DNA from: Anarhynchus alexandrinus
Taxonomy: Eukaryota > Chordata > Aves > Charadriiformes > Charadriidae
NCBI GenBank assembly: GCA_008711295.1
Contig: VUYV01000605.1
Location: 62,001 to 126,000, forward strand
Length of the DNA stretch: 64,000 bases
Reading direction: 5' to 3'
Position numbers and translations under genes: made by a program. A model generated the notes under the pieces. The model was not told the DNA's origin. It was given only the letters and a program-made list of their open reading frames with translations, and made no database searches. Of this stretch, positions 44,501 through 64,000 are shown in pieces; within the stretch, counting starts at the first letter, position 1; every line of letters begins with the position of its first letter.

Positions 44501-46920
44501 CAAGTACTTTAATTTTCCACATCGCAAAATTTCTGATTCGTCATCCGTCTTTCCTATGCTCAGCACAATGACCTGCTACGCTCTGCAATAAACAGGAACG
44601 GGTAACGTATTGCGTATCAAATAAACTCACACCTCAACATGCAGGTGCAAAAAGAGGAGTACCTTGCATTAGTGTCTGCACCCTGTTACAAAATCCTGCA
44701 TGGTCTTTTTTTCTCCCTTCCAACTTTACAGAAAGCGTAAAGAAGGAAGAACTGCCCCAAAATGGGTTTAACAATTCTGCTTTGCAGACACATACTACTT
44801 CTCACGCATAGGCTTCAAAACTCCTCAAAAACCTCAACTGTATTTCCCAAGAGTTTTTGAAATAAATGACATTATGCCACCTGTTCCAGCTGGTAAATGG
44901 AGTAATGAAGTGCCATGTTAGCTCATGTGATGGCACTGAAGATAGACTTCTGAGTTTTTATACCCTCATCTGCTGTTGTTCTGGGTTATGTCAGACTTTT
45001 GTTTTTCTTTTCAAACATTTGTATCAGAAAAATATTCCTTTAAGTCGCATTGCACATCATTATGTTCTTGTCTTGCAGAGATAATCAAAGCTTCTGGGAA
45101 TTCCAGATATTTTTTTACAAAACAGAGAGCAATAATTAGACATGGAATAACCAGGTGAAAAGCTACACAGAAGAAATTAAGACCACAGGTACAAGGCCCA
45201 ATTCTGACTGCAAAAAAACAGCAGAAAACCAGAATTTTCTGCTTGTATAATTAACTGAGTGATTTTGTACCTGAGAGTAGAACATGCAGCTAAGCACACA
45301 AACTCCAGCTGCAACATGGGCCTCTGAACACGCTGAAACTCGAGAAAAGCCAAATGAAGACAGCGAGGGGCTGCAAAGCCACAGGTATCTGCTTGCAGAA
45401 CATGACATGCAGCGTTAGCGTCAGGGAACCACTTGAGCCATAAGCTAGCCAAAAATGTAAGACCTGGTGTAAAACCATACTTTCCCCTAGTAAACCGCTG
45501 AAGAAAGAAATCAGGCTCCAGTGGTAAATTGAGTAATTTTGATCTTGCAAATGGATTTTAAAAATAGGTAAGAATTAAAAAAATAAACCAAATCTGTACT
45601 TGAATTTGATGACCAACAAAGTAAAATTAAAGTTTCCCTTTCTTCAGTTTTCCACTGAAGTTCTAGAATGGGCTTCTACTAGTGTGAATAAGGAACCTGA
45701 AAAATGCAAGCAGATGGGTACCACAAATACAGGCGTGCAAGCAGAATGCACTTAAAAATACCCTTTGTTTTCTTCATGACGTAAGTCTAAATTGTTCACG
45801 CTACTGCTCAAAGTAATCGGAAGCTATCTGGCAGAATATCTGGTAAACTACAGTGAGGCCTTGTATTTCTAAGTAATTATCACCATGCTATCAGTTACTG
45901 TTGAGAATGGGGAACAATTTCAGTACCAATTAGGGGGAGCAGAGAGCGAGCGAGGAGCTGATGCCACCTGCTCTTCCCAACATTTCCTGCGAAGGTGCTC
46001 ACCCTGCCCACGGCGAATGAAGCACATGCGAAGTTTGTTTAATGAAGGTGAGCAGAAAACAAGCCTACTGCAGAATAAAACTGTCCGTATGAAGCGCTGC
46101 AGGCCGGGGCTTTCTTCCTCTCCTCTTGCAACCAGCACACCCCACCTTCTTCCAGAGGGCACGCACCTGGAGACCCAGGGCAGGGGGCGGGCACAGCCGC
46201 CAGCCAGCGGGGCAGCCGTCGGGCGCCGTCGCCGGTAAGGGCCGGTTCCCAGACCCGCCTCTTCCTCCTCCTCCTCCCACCCTCTTCCCTTTGCATCCCG
46301 CCCTCACACCTGGAAGNCCCCCCCCGAGGCGCTCCTCGCTCCCGCAGCCCCAGCGGAGGCGGGGGGACCGTTGACCGTTTCCCTCCCAGGGCTCGCGCCC
46401 TCCCCAGACCAACGGCTTTACCGGCCGAGCCCCGCCTGTGGGGACAGCCGTTACACAGCCCCAGCCGATCACCCCCGAGCCGCCGCCGCCGCCCGGCGCC
46501 TGACACACCGCCCCGGCGGGGCCGGAGCCCCCCGGTGCCGCGGGGTGCGTGTGTGAGCGGGCACCCGGGATGAGGAGGGCGGGATAAGGCCTCGCGCGAC
46601 CCCGCGCCCGCTGCGGGCACGGCCGATGCTTGAGCCCAGACCAGGAGCCCGGGCGGGCGGCGGCGGGGCCCGGCCCGGCCCTGGGATCCGGGAGCGGCTC
46701 CGCCGGGTTTTGCCTCGGACCCGCCTCGCCCCCCTCCCTACCGCCCTCCCTCCCCGCGCCGCGGCGCGGCCGCTGTAACAAAGAACAGGCGGCATGGAGG
46801 AAGCGGCGACGGAGGAGGAGGAGGCGGCNCCGCGCGGCGTGTCCCGCGCGTGGGCCGGGGTGCGGGGAGGGGTGTGGGGGCCGCGGCGCGGCGGGCGGGA
46901 GCGCGGGGAACCGGCGTTAC
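41564..46920 (-). other. PRDM15: PRDM15 first intron
   Basis: About 5.4 kb between the GC-rich 5' exon and the start exon. It holds no recognised repeat or gene. The upstream end is inside the CpG island and is G/C-rich. Additional non-coding 5' exons could be hidden here; I cannot identify one. Confidence 0.6.
46852..46880 (+). other. Potential G-quadruplex tract in the CpG island
   Basis: Five runs of three or more G separated by one to three bases (GGGCCGGGGTGCGGGGAGGGGTGTGGGGG). It lies just inside PRDM15 intron 1, on the strand that serves as template. A second G-rich tract lies at about 47068-47097. Confidence 0.6.
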
Positions 46921-46993
46921 CTGCCTGGGGAATGGCCAGACCCGGATCGGATCCGGACTCCGGGTTCCGATCCGCTCCGGAAACCACGCGACA

Positions 46994-47000
46994 CCGGAAG
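46994..47000. promoter_or_regulatory. PRDM15: ETS-type core CCGGAAG
   Basis: CCGGAAG on the plus strand within the putative 5' exon, a typical ETS/GABPA core found in CpG-island promoters. A weaker TCCGGAAA lies at 46976-46983. Confidence 0.45.
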
Positions 47001-47027
47001 CCGGGGCGGCCGGGCGCAAAGCAGGGC

Positions 47028-47039
47028 GGGAAATGTAGT
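47028..47039 (-). promoter_or_regulatory. PRDM15: ZNF143/STAF-like motif ACTACATTTCCC
   Basis: Minus-strand ACTACATTTCCC differs by one base from the ZNF143 core ACTACAATTCCC. Such elements sit within about 100 bases of transcription starts, so this helps to place the start near 47000-47060. Confidence 0.6.
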
Positions 47040-47054
47040 CCACTCGGCGGCGGG

Positions 47055-47063
47055 GATGGCGGC
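47055..47063 (+). promoter_or_regulatory. YY1-like GATGGCGGC
   Basis: GATGGCGGC on the plus strand matches the YY1 core (AAnATGGCGGC). YY1 elements often lie just downstream of start sites in the sense of transcription, which here would point to plus-strand initiation; the evidence is weak. Confidence 0.35.
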
Positions 47064-47330
47064 AGCTGGGGAGCGGCTGGGGTTGGGGCGGGGGGGCGAC
47101 GGCGCTGCACCTCGTCCGGCGCCCTCATCGCCCTGGCCCGCCCCTGTCAGGGCAGCGGGTCCCCGCGGCCGGACTCGTTCCCGGGTGGGCACGCCACCTG
47201 CGCGAGGGGCACCCCCCCGTCCCCTTCCCCCCGGGTGCTGCCCTTCGGACCTGGGCTGGAGGAGGCGGCGGCGGCGGCGGAGGAGTATGAGGGCGGCTGC
47301 CATTGAACTGGGCTTAGGACGCAGGTAGCA

Positions 47331-49680
47331 CAGCCTGGGTTTTTCCCTTCTCCTGGACAGTGTCGACCGGGAGGTAGGGGTGCCACAGGCGGTCTGCCGG
47401 GAGATCCTTCAGGGTCCATAGAAACGGCACATGGGGCACCCAGCAGGCTGTCGGCCCTGCTGTTTTTTGTTGGCCGTGCAACCAAGAACACCCCTCTGGA
47501 GGCAAGAGGCCTGGGCCAAGAGGTACCCACGCTTTTTGTATTCAAGCAAGATGCCCCAACTTTTTTCCTCTGGTAAGAAGTGTCTCCTGCAACGGAGTCC
47601 ATCTCCCCCCTCCCCCCGCCCCAAGCCTTCTTGAGGGGCTTTGTGCTGCTGTGGTGGGACTGGCCGGTCTTCACAGTAGGAGCACCCCTGAAGATTCCAA
47701 GACGATTATGGGAAGCAGGCACCAACTCTGTCCTCTCCAGTGGATGTGCTCTTCTCACGGCTACGTCTTTAATGTAAGGCCAGGCCCTTTCTCGCTTCTC
47801 ACCTTACCCATCCCACGTCCCCTTCTGCACAAGTACCCAGTTTCAAGGGGAAGGTGTAGAGAGTATTGTGACTCTCTCGTTAAGTGCTTGGGTAAACTGA
47901 AACAGTGCAGCAATTGAATTTTGAAGATGTTGCCTCTTGGTAAAACAGCATTAATTTAAGGAGGGGGGACTGTTTATTCTTTAAAAATGACTCATAAGTT
48001 TTCACTGAGCACAGGAATAGTAAGGGGAATTTTTCAAGGATCTAACTGCACGTACAAGTCATTTGCTTTTTCAACGACTGGAGCTGACTGGCCTGTTTTG
48101 TATAGTCTGCTTTTACTTATTTTCACTGTACATCTCAGCACATATTCACATTCACAATGCTGCCTTTGGGCCTTCGCCTACGTTTCTCCAGCATCCAGTG
48201 CACAAGCGTGGTTATCCTACTGCAGTGCATTCACCCTGTCAGAATAAGTATTAACTAATTCAGAATAGTTATCTGTATGCTTCCTAGCTGAAGCAGTTTG
48301 GATTTACAATGCATGTGAGTCTGGATCCTGCAGCTCCAATTTTTTTTTTTTTTTGTCAGTATTCCTACCTTTTCTGCAGAGTTAACATCAGACAGTGAAC
48401 TTGCATCTTACACCAGGCTTGCTGGGGTAAAGAGATGAAAAAAACATGATCACTTCTATTCATTGTTTAAGAATAATGAACTGGAGGAAAGAGCATTGTG
48501 CCAGACCTAGTGCTACATCCATTCCTGCTGTCTCTCTGATAGGTCTTGTCACTTTTGCTACCGTATACAGATGGCATTGCACAAGTTAAAAAAAACTCAC
48601 CTGAGATTTTGGGCACCTTTGGGCACCACAGTGCATCTCCCACGGGGCTAGGGGAGGGCAGGGGGGTTGTTCCGATGATGGCTGGTGCTTTTTCTGACTC
48701 TACCTGTCGCAGGGACAACACGGGAGCTGCTGGCACCTAACAGCGCTGGCTGTCCGTGCCGGCATTCATCCTTCCAAAACCTGCTGCCCTAAGCACATAC
48801 TGCAGCGGGAGCCCTGGATTTTCGGGTTTGCTCCCACTTTTTGTGGCTGATCTGAGAGAACGGCGAGGCAGTGTAACACTCTGCCAAGTGAGGTGGCTTA
48901 TCATTATCACTGGGGGAGTTCAAACGCTGGCTGATAAAAGCCTGCAGGGATTAATGTAGTGCAAGATCCTGCTTGAAGGAGCAGGAAGGAAAAGTAAGAA
49001 GGTTTGTTGGGAGACTGTTAGGAAATTTCAGCTAAGCACTTCAAGAATATGAAATAAACAGGCACAGAAATGTGGGCAGTAACTCCCAGTGAGGCAATGT
49101 ACAATTTCCTTGCAAAAGAAAGCACAGCACTTACTTTGGGAAGGGAAATAAAAACATTATCGTGGCTATTTTAATTTGAATGTCTTTTTTTTAATATTTT
49201 TTTTCCTCAGTCTGGTAGGGCTTTGTGGCAGCATTAATTTAGAACATAACGTTTTCAGTAAAATGATCACAAGAGAAGCTTATTCCCAGGCTGTGCTTAT
49301 TTTAGTACTGGTGTCTTCTATATAGGATCTAGGCCCTAACACTCCTCCCTCTTTGCCCCTAAATTACAAATGGTTTCAGGATAAAAAAACATAACTGAGA
49401 TGAAAAATAACGATTAACCACAATGAGTTCCACAATTCTTTCTTCCAGTAGATTCCCACCCGGTCCATGTTTCAGGTGATTTCTCAAGGAACAAGAAGGG
49501 GCCACCTGATATGGCCCAGGTTATCAGAAGCAACCCACAGTGTCAGCACAGCTTAGGTGGAGAACTCTGCTCCTGAATAAACAAGTAAATGGACTATGTT
49601 AAGCAACAGGTCAAATTAGTGAAGGAGAGTAGAAAACCATCTGTTACGCTTGGCTGACTAGGTATGTAGGACAGCACACT
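47331..49680. other. Intergenic DNA between PRDM15 promoter and C2CD2 3' end
   Basis: About 2.3 kb, GC-rich at the left and AT-rich to the right, with short frames only and a pure T tract near 48339-48354. I see no exon, repeat or RNA gene. The close head-to-tail spacing leaves little room for another gene. Confidence 0.6.
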
Positions 49681-52600
49681 ACACAGAGACAATTGGCTTT
49701 TATTGTATGTACAGCAGTAGTTATTTCTTTAAAAAATCCTCGGGCTTTTTAGTGATATAATAAATCTGTACATCATAGACTTCTTAATTGCACCAACTTA
49801 ATTTTGTGTACACACAGAAAAAAAAAACCCAAACCCACCACAGAAGTGACTATCACAGCTGAATGCTAGAAAAAAATGTTTCACCCCACCTGGAATATCA
49901 GAGCATAATACATTGTTGGGAAATACAGAGTTACAGTATTGGAAAGACCTCAGACCCATCCTTCCCAGCTATTTTCACACCATGCTAGCACCTTGCATAG
50001 TAACAGTTTGTATATCCTGAGTGAAATGATATTATTCACCCTTAACTTAAAGTAATCACCCTTGTAACATAGTTAATCTTGAGTTGTTTGTCACCAAGGC
50101 TGCGGCTCAGCAGCGTGGAGAAGCATATGCTGACTTTAAACACATGAATAAATCCACTTAGGTCTGTGGAGGTCAAAGCATGAGGTCAGCTGTTCCCACT
50201 CACCATGGGAATGTCTTAGCCTGGAGCTACGGTATACTTAATTCTGTACCAGGATAAGCACTTATCTCAAACTTCAGCTCTACAATTCAAAAACTGCAAT
50301 AAACTATAATGAAAAAGCCATGTGGCTCCCACCTCCTGTAGAGCTCTTGCTCCTTGTAACACCTAGAGCTACCAGAGCTGAAAAAGATGTTAAAACAAGA
50401 GCAAGATTCTTATTTTGCTTCCCTGTACACATTTGGTAGCATTTTATGTAGTTGACTTCACTTTTTCCTATGATACTTTGCATATCAAGAACACCAAAAC
50501 TTTACAAGAAATACACAGCAGAAAGCTTTCACTTGAAAACCACCTAGAACCAGCGAGGGGATGCAGTACCAGGAAGTGCTGTAAAATTTCATTGATCTTC
50601 AAATCTGGTATCATTGCCAGGCAATAGAACACTTTGAAACAAGCAGCGCTGTTAAGACAAGTCCTCTCAAGAGCAAGACAATAACTACAGGTCTGTATGA
50701 CCCGCAGCCCCAACCTCTCTCCCAAAGAGCGAGCAGGGGAAAAGAATATCTAACAAAAAGCATAAGACTAAAGCCCAGTATTTATGCCTGCACAGTTTAT
50801 GACCTGTCCATTAAGCTGAGGAAGTTTGCCAAAGGTATTTTGCTTTTTAAATGAATATGAACTTTTTTCCACTATGACATTCCTTCTCCTTCCTACCGCC
50901 TAAAATTCACAAGTTTCATATATAGTTAGGAGTGAAATGACTGTCATTTCTTTCTGGGGTGAACTGGATATGAAATACCAGATAAAGGACTGCCTCCTCT
51001 TTAAAGTGATTTTTAAAGCGATCTCAGTCACTTGAAGAAAGTTACCTAGCTTGTATTCACACTTGAGATATTAGGTAGCTTTATTGTTTTAATCTACAAA
51101 GAGAAATTTAATTCTTGTACTACTTACTCAGTCAAAATCCAGACTAAAGCCAAGGCAAATCTTGGTTAGGTAAGGATGCAGGTTGCTTCCATCAAGGCAA
51201 ATGAAAAACCAAAATGCCATAAAGCAAAACAAACCACAAACACAGATTAAGAATGTTCAATTATGGGCAGAAAAATTCTTTAGAAAGGAAAAACAAGCCT
51301 TCATCTTTTAGTCCTCATAAAATAAATACCATGCCTTCTTTGCCGTACAGATCATCCAGAAACACAGAAGTGTGAGAAAAGGGGCAAAAAGAAAGAAAGA
51401 TTTCACAGGTGGTTTCCAAGCTATTGTTCTGAAACAATTAAATCGGAAGACAGAAAACAAGACGTTTTCAGTGTAACATCATGCCGAGTTTTGTTCTACT
51501 CTTCAAACATGTAGTTATTAAGTTTGCAAAACATAAAAGAGCAAAGTTATTCCCTCTGGCATCCTTCACACAACTGCACAGGAAACATGCAGCACCTGAC
51601 AGGATACGCCGCAGTGTTAGTTACGCCAGTTTACAAATCCTCCCTACCCAAACCTGTAGCGTAGCTCCCGCTGGTTCTCAGGATCCAACTCTCACTGACC
51701 TAAATACTAGTACACAAAAAATGTATGTACTCAGATCTCCTGATTTTAAATGACAACATAATAATCTCGGAAGGTGGGAATGGGATTCAACATTATGGGC
51801 CTTTGGGGTTGTCATGACTGAGCAACTTAATTGTCCCTTTGTGTTTAATACTTTAGCTTTTTTTAACAACAGGACATAAATTATTTGTGGAGGAATAGGA
51901 GGAGGTGAGAAGCACACCAGCCAGATATGGAGGTCAAACATCAAACCAAACAATGTTTATTTTCCTGAGGAGTGAAGGCAATTAAAAAACAAGATTCCCT
52001 TTTTTACCCCAAATGCCTTGCTTTCCTCATCTTGATAACTCATTCTCTCTCAATATATGTGAGCCCAAACCTTCACACAGTTTGTAGTACAGAATGTTCT
52101 TGGTTCCCACCTTCAAGACACGCATTTAAGCAATAACCGAGACATTAAGAAAGAGGACCCAAACCCACACTTCTTCAGTGCATATCTGTTCTTTGGGGTA
52201 AGGGACAACCAAACCCTACTCATGTATTCTGCAAGTGACTGAGTGTTATTTCCACCCCATTCTACAGTACACAATAAAGCTTCTGTAAATTAAAATCCCA
52301 GTTCAGTAATTTAAGTAGACTCCAAGTAGTGTTACGTGCTCTCTTTACACTCCCAATTCCACAGCTCTTCACTGTTAGTGTAAGCAGGTGCTACCCATGG
52401 AGCTCAGTCTCACTTTGATTTCTTGAACTCAGTGACCAGTTGTGGTTTTCTCCTTCAGAGAAGGAGACAAGACTGAGCATTTAAAACATACCAGTGATTT
52501 GACCCCCTACCCTGCCTTGTCATGCAAAGAGCTCCTAGTAAAGTCAAGGGGAAAAGTGTATGTTGAGAGAACATAACATCAGGGTTTTTAAGGCTTATAT

Positions 52601-54537
52601 CATGAAGCACTGTAGAACTAATGAAGAAACCTAACTTCCACTTTGTATTAAATCAGCAATAAACAAAAGTGTTCAAGCACAAGCTGGACAAACCTGTATT
52701 ACTGAGCTGGGATTTCTAAGCACGTTACAGCTCTAGAATACTCATCTGTAACCACTTTTCAAAATACAGAATATTAAAATGCCTTCAAGTGTTTTCATAA
52801 TAAGCAGCAGGCTTGAATGTACAACTATTTGATAGTCTGGACTGCTGTACTACCACAGTGATCTTAGGAGGTTACACATAAACAGTATTTTTAAACAGTA
52901 GACTCAGTTAAAAGATTTTGACAGTTCATTTCTTCTAATATTTTCTTGGTAAAAAAGAAATCAAACCCCCTCTACTTTTATATTCTCTGTAAAATTATTT
53001 ACCAAGGAACCTAGAGTCCATCAGAATTTTTGAAATGTGTTTCTGTTCTTCAGTGACTTTCTATTTTTGAAGAACGGTTTAAGTTGAAAGCCCAAATATC
53101 TGCCAAAGTTTTAGATGTCTTAAGGGGAGGAAAGAGGGAGGGGAAATCACTGTTGACAAAGCAGGCACAAATCTATCATCCATTCACATCGGTAATTTAG
53201 ATGGAATGGATGTTTTTCTTGGCTGAATAGAACAGGCTTGGTCCTTTGTCCTCAGTAGGAATGTAGATGATGGAAAAGTACAGGTATGCACGAAAGATGG
53301 TACCTGCGAAATACTAACTGACATTTCACTCTTCTTCATAGCCAAAACAAGAACTATGCCTTTACTTCCATCAGTTTTTCCTTTTAATTTAAAGGAGCCA
53401 GCTGCAACTTTTAATGAGGAAAAAAAGTAAAAAACCTCACCCAACTAACCACTTGCCACGTGACAACACTGGTAAGTCTAGAAACTGAAAGACCACTAAG
53501 GGGATTATTATTATTTTTTAAAAAGCTCTCTTCACAACTGTGTTTTCTAAGATCTCAGTAAGTGTTTGGCAAGTAAAACAAGCTGTCTAATGATAAGCAT
53601 TATAGGGTTAAATATGCTCCATTCATCACTTATTGCTCCTAGCTTTGCATTTGATATGATGGTTAATACACTTGTCTAACAAGTACTTGGGAGAAGGAAT
53701 TAGAGCCCCTACGATAGGTTTTTGCATTAGCAACGCAGCTTCTCACACAGGGAAGAAAAGCTACATATAAGAATTTTTAAGTGTTTTGTTTGTGAGTAGC
53801 CTCAAGTAGAGTTTTAAAAAAGTTCTGATTTTTTAAGCATAACTTCTGCACAGAACATTAAACAATATGCTAGTATAAGTATTTGCATAATTTATTGGAT
53901 TTATGGCTAATATCAAAGGCATCTCTCCACCTACATGGACTGAGCAGTTATTACAGCAGGCTACAGTTACTACAGTAGGCTATATCTGAATCAGCATTTT
54001 AGTTCTGCTTCTGAAAACTTACCCGTTTCCAAATTACAATACAAACTGGATCCGAGTCTCTCTTTTCCCTTTCAGCCTGACTAGAAAAACAAGTCGAGAC
54101 TTGTGTTGCTACCATTCCAGGCTGCAGTAAGGAAGCACAGTGGTATATTCTCTCTTTATAGTGGTTCAGTCACACAGCAGATACGATGTTTCAGTTCTTA
54201 GCTCCCCGTTAATGTAAACTAGGTGCTTACACACAAGTCCTCCCCACCTGCACCTTTGCCCATCCTCCCTCATCTTCTACAATAAACCACATGGTCCTCC
54301 AAAAGCTGTCATGATACAATTAGCGCTGCTTGCATTTGGAGGAGCAACTTTATAATCAGAGGGAAAAAGCGTTCTGGAAAAATAAATAAAAAAGACAAGC
54401 TTTCTGTTTATTCCTGGACCACTGTATTAGTGAACATCATTTTATGCAAGTCATCGGCTGTATTTTTGTTCTCTAGTACTGCTCTGTAAACAAATGGTCA
54501 ACTGATGTGCAAGTATCCCATCAGAGAGTGTTCAGTC
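49680..54537 (-). other. C2CD2: Probable C2CD2 3' UTR, about 4.9 kb
   Basis: Non-coding AT-rich sequence without repeats, running from the C2CD2 stop codon to a strong polyadenylation signal at 49704-49699. Other AATAAA hexamers occur within it (for example near 51960), so shorter forms are possible. No splice sites or coding frames stand out. Confidence 0.5.
49699..49704 (-). terminator. C2CD2: C2CD2 polyadenylation signal
   Basis: On the minus strand TGTACATACAATAAAAGCC is followed within 10-30 bases by GU-rich TTGTCTCTGTGTAGTGTGCTG. The upstream UGUA element, hexamer and GU-rich element together make a textbook cleavage site. Confidence 0.6.

Positions 54538-64000
<9,463 letters not shown>

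Larger units (their letters stand above)
46921..47045 (-). other. PRDM15: PRDM15 5' exon (non-coding for the main frame)
   Basis: The left end is a good donor (CCCCAGGCAG|GTAACG). The right end, the transcription start, is not known. For the main product this exon is 5' UTR: joined to the start exon it meets a TAA two codons before the ATG. It also carries an open minus-strand frame containing FPERIGTRSPDPI, which resembles the N terminus of a long human PRDM15 isoform as I remember it. This resemblance supports the exon's identity. Confidence 0.65.
46150..47330. promoter_or_regulatory. PRDM15: CpG island promoter of PRDM15
   Basis: Dense in CpG from about 46150 to 47330, with a 5' exon donor at 46920/46921 and, on its upstream side, ZNF143-, ETS- and YY1-like motifs. 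There is no TATA box in a sensible place. The motif set and island fit a broad, housekeeping-type promoter. Two N bases (46317, 46829) show that this stretch sequenced poorly. A divergent transcript is possible but unproven. Confidence 0.8.

Noticed and set aside
46065..46781. Long overlapping frames on both strands in the PRDM15 CpG island
   Set aside because: GC-rich DNA has few stop codons; the peptides are Gly/Arg/Pro/Ala-rich on both strands and include an undetermined base.

Overview
The window looks like avian (or at least sauropsid) nuclear DNA. The only interspersed repeats I can recognise are three pieces of CR1, the dominant LINE of birds and other reptiles. The genes are multi-exon with canonical GT-AG introns, and the gene order PRDM15 - C2CD2 on one strand matches the block on human chromosome 21q22.3. 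Two bases are undetermined (46317 and 46829), both in GC-rich promoter DNA.

Layout. Positions 1-960 are a CpG island with a palindromic NRF1 site and a possible minus-strand first exon; its gene is not identified (RIPK4 is the expected neighbour by synteny, but nothing seen here proves it). Positions 961 to about 5800 hold nothing I recognise except a short CR1 tail at 5640-5820. PRDM15 lies on the minus strand from a CpG-island promoter at about 47000 to a stop codon at 8244. I could join 24 coding exons, all with matching phases, into a 1181-codon frame (1180 residues plus stop). It encodes a CCHC zinc-knuckle motif, a PR/SET domain and 17 C2H2-type zinc-finger modules, followed by an acidic linker and a Q-rich tail. 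Its introns hold a 2.6-kb CR1 copy (9627-12215) and a 1.35-kb one (34430-35780). Upstream, from about 49680 to 61723, are the last three coding exons and a probable 4.9-kb 3' UTR of C2CD2, also on the minus strand; its earlier exons lie outside the window. The two genes are head to tail.

The PRDM15 product is a nuclear sequence-specific transcription regulator. C2CD2 belongs to the C2CD2/TMEM24 family of ER-anchored lipid-transfer proteins. I see no functional link beyond conserved synteny.

The most notable observation is an in-frame TGA at 9368-9370, codon 976 of the joined PRDM15 frame, at a position where the human protein (recalled from memory) has arginine. The same frame continues intact and conserved for 205 more codons. 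The exon carrying it is 216 bases, phase 0 at both ends, so it could be skipped without a frameshift. Other points of interest are a 123-base in-frame cassette-like exon between the PR domain and the first finger, a CAGTAG tandem acceptor, and a minus-strand open frame in the promoter exon that resembles the N terminus of a long human PRDM15 isoform. I found no evidence of a wholly new system.
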